Of a stretch of 64,000 nt of DNA, positions 32,401 through 43,124 are shown in pieces. The position numbers and the translations under genes are program-made. The stretch is taken from contig CAMRHE010000028.1 of NCBI GenBank assembly GCA_947044405.1, forward strand, positions 7,958,001 through 8,022,000. The letters run 5' to 3'. Source of the stretch: Leptodactylus fallax (Eukaryota > Chordata > Amphibia > Anura > Leptodactylidae). The stretch's first letter is position 1. The number at the start of each line of letters is the position of its first letter. The notes under the pieces were generated by a model. That model was not told where the DNA came from. It did no database searches and saw only the letters and a list, made by a program, of their open reading frames with translations.

Positions 32401-35400
32401 GCCTCTCACCTTGGAACATTCCTGTACATGTTGTATTTGTATTTGTATCTGCTTATCTTTGCTGCTGTAACACACTGAATTTCCCCATTGTGGGACTATT
32501 AAAGGACTATTATTATTATACAGTCATAGAACTGACTACCAGCAACACCCTGCACATGTTACAACTATTCAGAAAAACTCAGGTATCCTTTAACTAAAAC
32601 ATTCAGGCATTGCACATAGAAGAGCGCTACTTCCTGTTCCATTATATGTAAATCAGCTGCTGAGAACAGCTGATCGGTGGGGGTGTCGGTTGTTGGACTC
32701 CCTCTGATCTGCTATTGATGATCTATTCTAAGGATAGGTCATCAATATATTTAGCTCAGAAAACCCCTTTAAGTAAACCAACTGTTCTAATATGAAGTGC
32801 TGGGTGCCTTAGCTCCATAAAAATACTCACATTTACATAGGGCTGCTGATTCAGTAGAGCTATCACAGTCAGTGACGTCCCACAGTCCGTTCTGTGTATT
32901 CATTTTTACACAAGTGTTCAAATCAGTGTCGCCTAATTTTTCTTGTCCCCAGTTGAAGAAATTTACTTCGGAGTTGTCAAACCATTTCAGGGAGTTGTCT
33001 GTGATAAGATATAAGGTGAGGTTTATATCCATGTGTGTCACAAATCCTGGACATTTTAAAGGGGACCTTTCACCATCTCCAAAAACTCAAACTTTTTGAC
33101 TCTATCAATATGTTTACCCCGACTGATTCTGGCGAAGTTGAAATTATTTTCTTTAGCCCCCATCATTCCTGAGCAATCATTGCTTTTAGGTTCAGCAGCC
33201 AATATGCTAATTAGCCTCTCTACTGTCAGATGGGCAGTCCTGGGCTGGAACAAATAGTCTGAAACTGCCCACTTGACAGTAGAGAGACGAATTAACATGC
33301 CAGGTGCTGAAACTAACAGCATCCATTGCTCAGAAATGGCACGGGCTAGAGAAAAATTTTCAACTATACCAAAATCATTGGCGCGGCATTTATTGATAGA
33401 GGCAAAAATTTAGAGTCTTGGAGAAAGGTCCTCTTTTTCTATATATAGTGCCAAATATAGGATGAGAGTGGGAAAGATTTACTTGATCTCCCAGTCCAGT
33501 GACCTTTACCTGTCCTTGGCACTAAATATAATGTATATGTTACCGTTAAAGTGCGAAATCAGTGAATGTGCACATTACCTAGGTAATCTGCAGATTAACT
33601 GATTTGCTCCGTTAAAGTGCAGAATCAGGAGTTTACGGCACTTTACCTAGATAATGTGCACATTCACGGCTTGCGGGTTGTTAAAGTCCGGAAGTTTGTT
33701 TACCTCGTAGTCCTGCTGTCCCTACTCCGTCCCCCTCTTCTCCCTCCTTTCGCCAGCAGCGTCTCCGGTCGTCATTTTTTTTCATGTGTCACATTCGCCG
33801 TCGGCTGCCCAGCTCGTAGCACAGCTAAGACGGTTTGCTTTCAAAACCCATTCAACTTGAATGGGCGGGTGTGTGTGTGCACGTGCTTACACCCTCTGCT
33901 CTGTGAAGCAGCCGGCTTTTTTTTTTTTTTTCGGACACAAAGGACTTTGTGTTTCCGCCGAAAAAAGAAAAAAACGGCTTTTCGCAGCGCAGAGGGTGTA
34001 AGCACGCGCACACACACACACACCCGTTTGCTTTCAAAACCCATTCAAGTTGAATGGGTTTTGAAAGCAAACCATCTTCAACCTTGCCCTATACTGTCCC
34101 CGATCCTTGTTTTTTTTTTTGCCGACATTACGTTCGCTGTAAGCCTACACAGCAACGTTAACATGTCGTTATCTGCACTTTAACGAGTGCCTAGTAGGTA
34201 ATGTGCAGATTACCTAGGTAATGTGCAGATTACCTAGGTAATGTCAGAAATGAAAGAAGTTTTCTGCACTTTAACGGATCGCCCTAGTTAATGTGCACAT
34301 TACCTAGTTAATCTGCAGATTAACTGAATTCTGCACTTTAACGGTAACCTATACATCATATAAACCGGGCTATAATACAACCCAATCCATGGTGCAGTGG
34401 TCATGTGTGGTTATATAGGTAACTTACCATCGCTGTCATAAAACATGCCCAGTAACACTTCTGTCGGACCTTTCCATTGAGCTTGAAATGTTTTAACCAG
34501 GAATGAATTCTCCTCCTTTGATCCGATACTTATGATGTTAGCGCCAATATCTGAGGAACACATACAGACATTATGGCATTTATGGCAGAGATTTCGGTGA
34601 CTATTCCATATGCATTGAGTTTGTAAATATCCGTACACATCCTATAAAAACAATCCTATTGAGATGTATGTAACAGATTTACACTAACATAGGGCTGGGA
34701 TTAACCCTGCAATTAAAGGGAGTTTATCAGGTCCAAAATACCTCCCTAACCAGTAATAGGGCCATGTAGGGGTTTGTAATAGAAGTCACAACTTTGTGGC
34801 CACAGACCGATGAAGAGATAATCATCTTTATAAGGATATGCAAATCAGCCTGTAAGTGCACTGGGAGTGGAGCCTAAGTTGCTAGATTTACATACAGACA
34901 GCCACAAGTGCCATGACTTTTTTGGTAATCATTCCCCAGACACTTTCTCTAAGTCTATTTGTAAATGAGACATTGCACGTGCAATTAGATTAGCTTGCTA
35001 GTATCCAGCTAAGGTGTTGCTGGCCATTGATGGCTTCTACTGCGTACCTTGACTTTCTGTCTGACTTTGTCCTGTCTTTTGTCCTACACTTTGCTGTAAT
35101 ACCTGGCTATGACCACGGCCTGTTCCTGACCACTCAGCCTGTGCTGACACTACACGAACTCTGCCTGCCCTGACTCTACACCTGTCCACCAATTACACAT
35201 GTATACTGCCAGTCCTGACCTCCGCCAGTCTTCAGATTCCCTTCTTGCCTGATACACTGATCATGTGGGATCATGTGATACACCATGTCAGACCCTTACC
35301 AACCCCTGTTTGAAGCTTTAGTGAAGAAGGACTGTTCAGTTGAGCCACTTAAATACTGTGGCTGCCTTAGGGTAGCGCCACATGTGTCAGCCCTGAAGCA

Positions 35401-38400
35401 GCTGAGCCGGCAGAAACTGCAGTGATATGCATCCTTACATTTTTAATTGACTAAGAGTCCACATGATTTTTCTGGAAAACAGATCTTTCAACTACAAAGT
35501 TTAGATGACACTTACTTTACCATGACCACATCAATTCCAGATTCCGGATTCCGCCCCCAAATCCACGGCAAATTCCTCCGTGTGAACACACCCTGACACT
35601 AACCTATCTATCTGCAGGGCTGGGGTGATATTCTGGTTCTGGTGACACTAACCTATCTATCTGCAGGGCTGGGGTGATATGCTGGTTCTGGCGACACTAA
35701 CTTATCTATCTGCGGGGCTGGGGTGATATGCTGGTTCTGGTGACACTAACCTATCTATCTGCGGGGCTGGGGTGATATGCTGGGTCTGGTGACCCTAACC
35801 TATCTATCTGCAGGGCTGGGGTGATATGCTGGTTCTGGCGACACTAACCTATCTATCTGCAGTGCTGGGGTGATATGCTGGTTCTGGCGACACTAACCTA
35901 TCTACCTGCAGGGCTGGGTTGATATGCTGGTTCTGGCGACACTAACTTATCTATCTGCAGGGCTGGGGTGATATACTGGTTCTGGTGACACTAACCTATC
36001 TATCTGCAGGGCTGGGGTGATATGCTGGTTCTGGTGACACTAACCTATCTATCTGCAGGGCTGGGGTGATATGCTGGTTCTGGTGACACTTACCTATCTA
36101 TCTGCGGGGCTGGGGTGATATGCTGGGTCTGGTGACCCTAACCTATCTATCTGCAGGGCTGGGGTGATATGCTGGTTCTGGCGACACTAACCTATCTATC
36201 TGCAGTGCTGGGGTGATATGCTGGTTCTGGCGACACTAACCTATCTACCTGCAGGGCTGGGTTGATATGCTGGTTCTGGCGACACTAACTTATCTATCTG
36301 CAGGGCTGGGGTGATATACTGGTTCTGGTGACACTAACCTATCTATCTGCAGGGCTGGGGTGATATGCTGGTTCTGGTGACACTAACCTATCTGCGGGGC
36401 TGGGGTGATATGCTGGTTCTGGTGACACTAACCTATCTATCTGTGGGGCTGGGGTGATATGCTGCGTCTGGTGACCCTAACCTATCTATCTGCAGGGCTG
36501 GGGTGATATGCTGGTTCTGGCGACACTAACCTATCTATCTGCAGTGCTGGGGTGATATGCTGGTTCTGGCGACACTAACCTATCTACCTGCAGGGCTGGG
36601 TTGATATGCTGGTTCTGGCGACACTAACTTATCTATCTGCAGGGCTGGGGTGATATACTGGTTCTGGCGACACTAACCTATCTACCTGCAGGGCTGGGGT
36701 GATATGCTGGTTCTGGTGACACTAACCTATCTATCTGCGGGGCTGGGGTGATATGCTGGGTCTGGTGACACTAACCTATCTATATGCAGGGCTGGGGTGA
36801 TATGCTGGTTCTGGTGACACTAACCTATCTATCTGCGGGGCTGGGGTGATATGCTGGTTCTGGTGACACTAACCTATCTATCTGCAGGGCTGGGGTGATA
36901 TGCTGGTTCTGATAATACTAACCTATCTATCTGCAGGGCTGGGGTGATATGCTGGTTCTGATAATACTAACCTATCTATCTGCAGGGCTGGGGTGATATG
37001 CTGGTTCTGGCGACACTAACCTATCTATCTGCAGGACTGGGGTGATATGCTGGTTCTGGTGACACTAACCTATCTATCTGCAGGGCTGGGGTGATATGCT
37101 GGTTCTGATAATACTAACCTATCTATCTCCAGGGCTGGGGTGATATGCTGGTTCTGATAATACTAACCTATCTATCTGCAGGGCTGGGGTGATATGCTGG
37201 TTCTGGCGACACTAACCTATCTATCTGCAGGACTGGGGTGATATGCTGGGTCTGGTAACACTAACCTATCTATCTGCAGGACTGGGGTGATATGCTGGTT
37301 CTGGCGACACTAACCTATCTATCGAGGAGGCTCAGTTGATATGCTGGTTCTGGTGAAGACTCTCTTTAAGGCAAGAATTGTAACACTGAGTTGGCAGGCA
37401 AGTCACACTGATCCATCTCTAATGAAATGGCTATCCCTTTTGTCTTGTAGAGCTGGTGTCCTGGGTTCAAATCCAACCAAGAACAAGATCTGCAAGGAGT
37501 TTGTGTGTTCTACCTGAGTCTCTGTGGGTTTCCTCCACTGACAAACTGATAGGGAATTTAGATTGTGAGCCCTACTTGGGATAGTGGTGACAATATCTAT
37601 GTAAAGTATTGCGAAATATGATGGCACTAAATAAAACAACAACACTTTTCTGTATTTCAATCATCTGCCAAATGACAATATTTCCTTTTGTATTTACCTT
37701 TGCAGAGTTGTCGAGCAGTTTCAATAGTTAGTGAATTCTTCGCTTTTACACTGACCAACGTATAACAACTTTTGTGAAACTGGACCCATAATGGAGGTGG
37801 ACACACTGTGTATAAGATATGGATAGGATTTATTATAAAAAACCGCATAACAAACATTTGTGATAAATAGCAGAAATAACTAAGATTTTCTATCAGCAAT
37901 AGTATATAAGGACATAGTACACATGGCATAGAGATGGTCCCTGCAGTTGGCTGTGAGTTTTCTGGGCTGGAGGGGCTTGTATATAAAATGTGATAATGGT
38001 AGATCATTACTTAATTCTAGGGGTTTTGTTTTTTGTTTTTTGTTTTTTTTTAAACAAATGTATCTGGTTTTGCCCTGACCGCTGTTCTACCAAATAATTT
38101 GCAACATTTTCACAGGGGATTTGCAAGATTCAGATTAATATTCATTACATTTTGGATTTGGATTTGGAGACTTGGATTTCATACACCAGTCTCGATCCTC
38201 TGCTGGAGTGAAATGCACCTAATCTATTATGTCTCTTCATAAATTATTATTTATGCCATTTTGCATAAATTATATTGAATTTGCCAGGCTTTGGAGGTCT
38301 CGCCCCTTCTGTTAAAGGGATTCTATTATTGGGAAACCCATTTTTCACTAATACCACGTCGGAATAGCCTTTAGAAAGACAATTCTTCTCCTACCTTTAT

Positions 38401-41400
38401 TTTTCTGCTCCGCGTAGCTGCTTCTGAGAATTTTCGTTTTTCTTCTTTATGCAAATGAGTCTTCAGAAAGCACAGGGGCGTTCCCTATGCTCAAAGAAGA
38501 CACTCTTTTGAAGATCCAGCTCCGCCTCTCTCTTCTTCTGCTGACGCCTCTCCGCCGCGTCATCAGCCGCCAAGTCTCTGTTCGGGATTCAAATCCCGCG
38601 CATGCTTAGTCGGTTCTGCCATTTCGCATTGGACAGAGCCCACTGCGCATGTCCAGCTGGCCATTTTCATGTGGATTTGGATCCCGAACAGAGACTCGGT
38701 GGCTGATGACGCGGCGGAGTGGCGATAGCAGAAGAAGTGAGAGGCGGCGCTGGCTCTTCGGAAGAGCGTCTTCTTTGAGCACAGGGTACGCTGCCTGTGC
38801 TTTCTGAAAACTCATTTACATAAAGAAGAAAATTGAATATTCTCAGAAAGGGCTGCACGGAGCAGAAAAATAAAGGTAGGAGAAGAATTGTCTTTCTAAA
38901 GGCTATCGCGACGTGGTGTTATTGAAAAATGGGTTTCCAAATGATAGAATCCCTTTAAGCTTCACCCACACCCTTCCAATAAGAAAAGGCAAAAATGAAC
39001 TTGCACGCACTTTTGTGACTTTTTACACCTGAAAACTAAGGACACCAAAATCCCCATTTATATGCATGGAAATCTGTAGCAACTGGTCTGGTTTTGGTGT
39101 GGATTTTTAAGCCAATTTTTAAAAATACACACTAGAAGTAAACTGACAACTGCGGATTCTAAAATCCACACCATAGGTCAAGTTTCGCACAGGAAAAACA
39201 GTGCAGCATGTGCATGAGACAGTGAAATTCTCATTGACTTCACTGCCAGCAGATTACAATTTGGATTTTCTGCCTTGAAATCCACCCAGAAAATCCATAC
39301 ATTTCCCTGATAGTGTGCATGTCCCCCTATGACTAGTTAATGAGATCAGATCTGGTCATGTGAAAATTGCTTTCATGGACTATATTACATGTGTGAATAT
39401 GGCTCTGCTCCCACTGTGTATCTTCTGCTTTCCATCAGAGGTTCTGTTATGTTTGACAGCAAGAACAGCACAGTCTGCAAAACTATTTCTTCTGTCAAAA
39501 ATATTGGAAAATATACCCCATTAACCAGTCAAAGGAATCTATTTTCAATGGATCTGCCATAGCTATGTCATATTATGAATGGAAGTCACGATACTAATGT
39601 GAACAGAGCCCTATGATGGCCATGCACATTCTCTTTGGCCGTTCTATAAACATGCATGCTTGGCTGTGCTTATTCGGTATGTTTAGAGTGAAACAAGTGG
39701 CTAACAAACACCTGTGGCAACAGCTTACCCTTGCAGAACAAAGGATCTGGCATGTTGATATCCAATATGCCTGATCCTTTCCCCAGATATCTGCCTTTAG
39801 GTGGCATTGAATTTTTATTGTGTCGCTCAAACTTGGCATCTACTGAAATGAACCCAATGTCTATGGGAAAAGTGAGTGATGTTGTTTTTATTTTCTCAAC
39901 ACCTTCCCTGCCCTAGATTTATTTTACTTTAGGACTTGAATATAATAAAAATTTTTCCCCAATATATCAAGTTCAGATCAAACAAGTTTGGTCCAAATTT
40001 TTTTTTTTTGCCCAAACTTCACTATTATTTGCAAATTTGAACTTGCGAAGTTTTCTCATCTTTAGTTTTATTCTTCAATATTTTTTTTTTAATTTTCTTA
40101 GATAATTTTTTTTTTAATGCCATGGCTTTAGCAGCACATTCAATGATTTCTTTAGTTTTCAGTCTTGCACAATGTGAACTTTCCACTAAATTTTTTTCGG
40201 TGCCAGCACATTGTGAAACAGAATGTAAAACAGAATGACCAGCGCACGGGCATTTTGTGTTAGTTTACTGTAAGTATAAATTTAATTTAAAACCCTTGTT
40301 ACTCTGCTCATGTCTTCTAAACCATTAATGGACATACCCTCAAGAGCAGGAGCACCCAAGGAGCTTGTCGAAGACAGCAATGGGCGCGGGCACATACTCT
40401 GTAACTTCTTTCAAAGTCATAATAACTAGAGATTTGTTTCGACAAATATTTGGAAGGTTCGCCCTCTAGTTCGTTTTGGAACAAACTTGTTCGACATGAA
40501 CTGGAAGTATTATATGATACTATGTGCAGCGGCGTAACTAAAGTCTTGTGGGCCCCTTACCTCATCTCTACAGCGAATTTTTGATAGTGATGGTTACGGC
40601 TGCTAAGGAGTTTAATCAACCTTAGTGTGGTCATGGTAATCTGGGGGTCTCCTTGACTTATGGGCCAGATGGAAGCTGCAAACTCAATACTGATGCTAGT
40701 GCTTATGGACCCCCTAAGGCTCCTGGGCCTTGGTGCGACTGCACCCTCTGCACCCCCTCAAGTTACACCCCTGACTATGTGGTCTCCCCAGAATATAGTA
40801 AGTGTAGGCCCAGGGGAGGTGAGTATAAATAGCAAACAGTTATTCTCACCTTGCCTCAGCTCTCCTGGGCATGTTATGCACCCAGGGGTCACCTAGCGTC
40901 ATGATGTTGGCGCGCCCCATGTGACCGCATATGATTGGGCCTTGGCAGAGGGGCAACTGACATCAGCCAGAAGCAAGAAGAGGATGGCAGGACACCGCCA
41001 GATACTGTAAGGAGGCCCAGGAGAAGTGAGGCAAGGTGAATACAGTAGCACAGGGGGGCCCAAGCTGAGCTTTTCCACCAAGGGCCGAGATCCTGTAGTT
41101 AGGCTACTGGCTGTAGCATCTATAGGAGCAATGTCTACCATGGCATTTTACAGTCCCTGCATTACACATTGCAGAAAAACACCCGCAGCAGAAATGCGGC
41201 AATTTCCAAAACTGTTACATTTTTGGAAATTGCAGCATGTCAATTATACCTACAGAAATGCCAGTATTTTTCATATAGGTATAATAGAAGCAGAAAGTCT
41301 GCAGTTTTCCTCTATGGACTTTCTGTGAAAAGCTCTGCAGGAAAAACCATGATACATTTCCGCCACAGTTTTTCCCACAGCGCTTTTTGGCTGTGGCTCG

Positions 41401-41696
41401 CTACGTGGGGCCTTAGCCTTAAGGATATTACACTGAAAGTTCAAATGAGGCAAGGAGATGAGTCCATGGATATGGAGGATACTGTCAATTGGCAAAACTG
41501 AATCCGCAATCTGGTTTATTTATAACATAGTAATAACTTCTAAGGTTGCCATGTGGTATCACTTACCATCTCCTTCTTGTCCGGGTACAGACTGACCAGA
41601 CACACAGCAGACTGCAGAGCACAGACATATAAGAAGTGCAGCCCCTGTGTGTCTAGTACTGACCCCAGCAGTCAGATCAGACAACGTCCTCCTCAT
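29261..41696 (-). CDS. CD302: CD302 (CLEC13A), C-type lectin-like receptor, six coding exons
   Basis: Minus-strand exons in order are 41696-41567, 37805-37698, 34550-34428, 32998-32831, 30652-30626 and 29445-29261. Every intron is GT-AG in phase 1. The sum is 741 nt, so 246 residues plus stop (mammalian CD302 is about 230). A hydrophobic signal region (GAALLICLCSAVCCVSG) is followed by a C-type lectin-like domain at about 45-176, with CPPPLWVQFHKSCY, WKGPTEVLLGMFYD, LKWFDNS and NTCV/DCDS/ALCK supplying the disulphide cysteines. A membrane helix spans about 189-212, then a basic stop-transfer HRRRN and a short tail with LPYSDDAILVD. I do not see the EPN/QPD and WND calcium-site motifs, which fits the family. 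CD302 is an endocytic and adhesion receptor of myeloid cells. It is convergent with MARCHF7, as in mammals. Confidence 0.92.
29446..30202. other. CD302 intron 5, right of exon 6
   Basis: A dispersed repeat piece (CTGTGGGGTCTGAGAAGACCCC near 29772) matches motifs at 58750 and 59270. No gene. Confidence 0.45.
30203..30478. mobile_element. T2-type MITE, 276 bp
   Basis: Ends TTAAAGGGATTCTATCA and TGATAGAATCCCTTTAA form a perfect 17-bp inverted repeat. It shares ends and internal words (AATAAAGGTAGG, TAGCCTTTCTAAAGGCTAT) with the longer element at 38312-38958. Confidence 0.85.
30626..30652 (-). CDS. CD302: CD302 exon 5, 27-nt microexon
   Basis: Acceptor TTTTTTCAAATAG and donor GTAAGACT bracket 27 nt encoding about TSKENHTF. 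Phase 1 at both ends keeps the frame. It supplies the juxtamembrane stalk that mammalian CD302 also has between the last CTLD cysteine and the helix. Skipping it would also keep the frame, so its use is likely but not certain. Confidence 0.7.
30653..31786. other. CD302 intron 4, part without recognised features
   Basis: No gene or defined repeat. A short stretch near 31010-31095 has the AATCCGCACC-type wording of dispersed repeats. Confidence 0.4.
31787..32520 (+). mobile_element. 3' fragment of an L2/CR1-group LINE
   Basis: An open stretch of 177 codons (31791-32324) carries the C-terminal part of a reverse-transcriptase protein: TYKYLGLLLNNKLDWADH, SRLYLLRKLRAFGIRG, SAIFFGVACWGSS, then RYRKSFLPTAVRLYN. 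A 3' UTR follows with CTGAATTTCCCCATTGTGGG and a TTATTATTAT tail, as in L2-like elements that end in short repeats. It is 5'-truncated, as usual for LINE copies, and opposite in strand to CD302. Confidence 0.8.
32831..32998 (-). CDS. CD302: CD302 exon 4 (end of lectin-like domain)
   Basis: 168 nt after acceptor CTTATCACAG, donor GTGAGT. It encodes NSLKWFDNSEVNFFNWG and the last cysteines (NTCV, DCDS, ALCK). Confidence 0.93.
33056..33436. mobile_element. TTAA MITE with GGGGACCTTTC ends
   Basis: The left end TTAAAGGGGACCTTTCACCAT has an inverted counterpart GAGAAAGGTCCTCTTTTT at the right, with a damaged TTAA. The interior has a partly inverted duplication around CTACTGTCAGATGGGCAGT/CTGCCCACTTGACAGTAG. 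Confidence 0.65.
33530..34357. mobile_element. Foldback DNA element made of short palindromes
   Basis: The outer inverted repeat is GTTACCGTTAAAGTGC (33539) against GCACTTTAACGGTAAC (34348), with about 10 further bases of weaker symmetry outside. Subterminal zones are arrays of perfect palindromes: TGTGCACA, ACCTAGGT, TAATCTGCAGATTA and GTAATGTGCACATTAC variants. The core (33840-34075) is a second inverted repeat: TTTCAAAACCCATTCAACTT, a GT/CA run, TTACACCCTCTGC and its inverse, around a T/A-rich centre. No transposase. The 188-codon frame across it is an artefact. Confidence 0.8.
34428..34550 (-). CDS. CD302: CD302 exon 3
   Basis: 123 nt after acceptor TTCCTCAG, donor GTAAGT. It encodes IGANIISIGSKEENSFLV and AQWKGPTEVLLGMFYDSD. 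Confidence 0.93.
34551..35598. other. CD302 intron 2, left part
   Basis: TTAAAGGGAGTTTATCAGG at 34715 looks like another TTAA-MITE end. About 35040-35190 is a CTGACC-rich stretch that resembles decayed LTR sequence, but no boundary is visible. No coding exon. Confidence 0.4.
35599..37325. repeat. Minisatellite, 49-bp unit, about 35 copies, higher-order structure
   Basis: The unit runs CTAACCTATCTATCTGCAGG, GCTGGGGTGATATGCTGGTT, CTGGTGACA. Variant units recur in register. GGTCTGGTGACCC starts at 35782, 36125 and (variant) 36464, spacing 343 and 339 bp, so seven units, the last with a 4-bp deletion. Units ending TTCTGATAAT recur at 36907 and 37103, spacing 196 bp, so four units. The array lies in CD302 intron 2. 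Confidence 0.95.
37395..37650 (+). repeat. tRNA-derived SINE (copy 2)
   Basis: B-box-like GTCCTGGGTTCAAATCC, then ACAAGATCTGCAAGGAGTTT, GGGTTTCCTCC, CTGATAGGGAATTTAGATTG and a 3' part ending GATGGCACTAAATAAAAC. The same block order is seen at 1500-1780. It stands about 50 bp from CD302 exon 2. Confidence 0.7.
37698..37805 (-). CDS. CD302: CD302 exon 2 (start of lectin-like domain)
   Basis: 108 nt after acceptor TTATACACAG, donor GTAAAT. It encodes CPPPLWVQFHKSCYTLV, then TARQLCK. Confidence 0.92.
37806..38311. other. CD302 intron 1, left part
   Basis: No gene or repeat recognised apart from T-rich runs near 38030-38050. Confidence 0.4.
38312..38958. mobile_element. Foldback T2-type MITE, 647 bp
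   Basis: Ends TTAAAGGGATTCTATTATTG and CAAATGATAGAATCCCTTTAA with TTAA at both edges. Almost the whole element is one long imperfect palindrome: GACAATTCTTCTCCTACCTT near 38380 returns as AAGGTAGGAGAAGAATTGTC near 38873, and AGACTCGGTGGCTGATGACG near 38692 pairs with CGTCATCAGCCGCCAAGTCT near 38558. Related to the element at 30203-30478. Confidence 0.88.
38959..41566. other. CD302 intron 1, right part
   Basis: No coding sequence. Contains AATCCACACC-type dispersed repeat pieces (39050-39310), AT-rich stretches (39940-40220), a palindromic element (40841-41042), and at 41340-41425 an inverted copy of the piece at 27370-27445. Confidence 0.5.
40841..41042. repeat. Foldback repeat
   Basis: TATTCTCACCTTGCCTCAGC...TCCTGGGC at the left returns inverted as GCCCAGGAGAAGTGAGGCAAGGTGAATA at the right. 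It is related in design to the palindrome at 58820-59010 (CTCACCTCTCCTGGGC arms). Confidence 0.65.
41567..41696 (-). CDS. CD302: CD302 exon 1 (start and signal peptide)
   Basis: ATG at 41696, 130 nt, donor G/GTAAGT, phase 1. It encodes MRRTLSDLTAG and a hydrophobic segment ending near VCCVSGQS, a plausible signal peptide with a long N-region. Confidence 0.85.
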
Positions 41697-41914
41697 ACCG
41701 GCTGTAGATGTACCCCGTAATCCGGAGCAGAGGAAGAAAAATGCAGCAGAGCCGTCGGAGTTGTCTGGAATCTTTAATCAAATATCAATTGCACAATAAT
41801 GTGAAAAACAACTTCTGCTCCACCATTTCTGTGAGCGATCAGGAAGGAGGGGGACGGGACACAACTACTCACACGCCTGTAAACATTTCTGTTTTAAAGG
41901 GATATTACACATGT

Positions 41915-42267
41915 ACAATGATGCTTGAAAGTTTGTGAACCCTTCAGAATTTTGTTCATGTTTCTGCACAAAAATAAATCAAATTTCACAAAGTTCTAAA
42001 AGAAGACAAATAGACCAAGTCTAATATTTGTGACTGATTTGATTCTTTTATTTATAGAAGAAAATAATCCAATATCACATATGTGAATGGCAAAAGTATT
42101 GTATGTGAACCTTTGTTGTCAGTATCTTGTGTGAAGTAATAACTGTATCTAAATGTTTCCAGTAATTGTTGGTCTGTCCTGCACATCGGCTTGCAGGAAT
42201 TTTTAGTCTTCTATTTCTGACATTTTGGCCCATCCTGAACTTCATCCAGTTCTGGACAACATCTACA
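41915..42267 (-). mobile_element. Tc1/mariner remnant (transposase C-terminus)
   Basis: On the minus strand the piece around 42120-42230 encodes RMGQNV, IPASRCAGQTNNYWKHLDTV, which aligns with the Tc1 C-terminal pattern seen at 14110-14170 (IPATVC...YRKRLTSVI). The plus-strand text CTTGAAAGTTTGTGAACCCTT near 41921 is a Tc1-type terminal sequence. No second end and no catalytic core. Confidence 0.6.
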
Positions 42268-42340
42268 TCAGGGGTGTCAAACTCATTTTCGCTAAAGGCC
42301 ACATCAGCCTTATAATTGTCTTCAAAAGGCCATTAGTAAT
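42268..42340. repeat. Possible hAT-type terminus
   Basis: CAGGGGTGTCAAACTCATTT abuts the Tc1 remnant. The wording is that of the ends of dispersed hAT elements known in vertebrates. The other end was not found. Confidence 0.35.
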
Positions 42341-42944
42341 TTGGAGACTGTATATATATAGCTCTGTGGGTTATGTAGTAATTATTTTTATAGCCTACTG
42401 AAGGCAACCATAAGGCTGATGCTACCATATTGTTAATTAGGACACTATTACCTATGTGTATTATCTCCCCCCTACAGGTAATAGTGTCCCCCCACACATA
42501 AGTAATAGTGTCCTAATTGTCCCCCCACATAGATATTGGTGACCGCCACAGGTAATAGTTCTACCCCACCCCAAATTACATCATATACAGTCCAGGCCAC
42601 ACAACACTGCAGGAATAAATGGTAAGTATTCAATTCACCAAAGCACTGATGTGGAGCCTGGCTGTGCACCTCTTCTATTGTCCTCCCGGGTGTGCACCTC
42701 CTCTATTGTCCACTGGGCAACCCTGTCACCTGCACTATTGTACTGCAAGAGATACCATAGAGCAGGAGACGGCATGGCGCCACATCAGCACTTTGCAGGA
42801 AGAAGAGGTACGTATGAAATTCCCTACACCTGGAGACAGTAGTGTGGTGAGGGCAGTTTAGGGGCCCAGTCGCAAGGGCGACTGCTGCAACCCCTATAGC
42901 TGTTTGTCCAAATAGGATGCAGGCAGATCTAATATAAAATACAA
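42341..42944. other. Spacer with short degenerate tandem repeat
   Basis: About 42430-42560 repeats the theme GGTAATAGTGTCCCCCCACA a few times with changes. Otherwise nothing is recognised. Confidence 0.4.
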
Positions 42945-43124
42945 AAAATAGGCGGCACTCCAAAAGAGTAAGTGAAAAAAGTGAGGGTGTTTATTGCCCC
43001 ATACAGACAAGCAACGTTTCAGCTCAAAGCACCTTTTACAAGCGTGTGTGCATATATATATATAGATATATATATCTATATATATATATATGTGTGTGTG
43101 TGTATATGTATATACACGCACACA
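42945..43124. repeat. Dispersed repeat fragment plus TA/TG microsatellite
   Basis: GGCGGCACTCCAAAAGAG, GTGTTTATTGCCCCATACAG and CAACGTTTCAGCTCAAAGC are words I know from dispersed frog and fish repeats. They run into a TA/TG microsatellite at 43048-43125. Confidence 0.5.

Noticed and set aside
33617..34183. 188-codon plus-strand frame
   Set aside because: It runs through the palindromic foldback element. Its residues are translated GT/CA and T/A runs, and inverted frames exist on the other strand.
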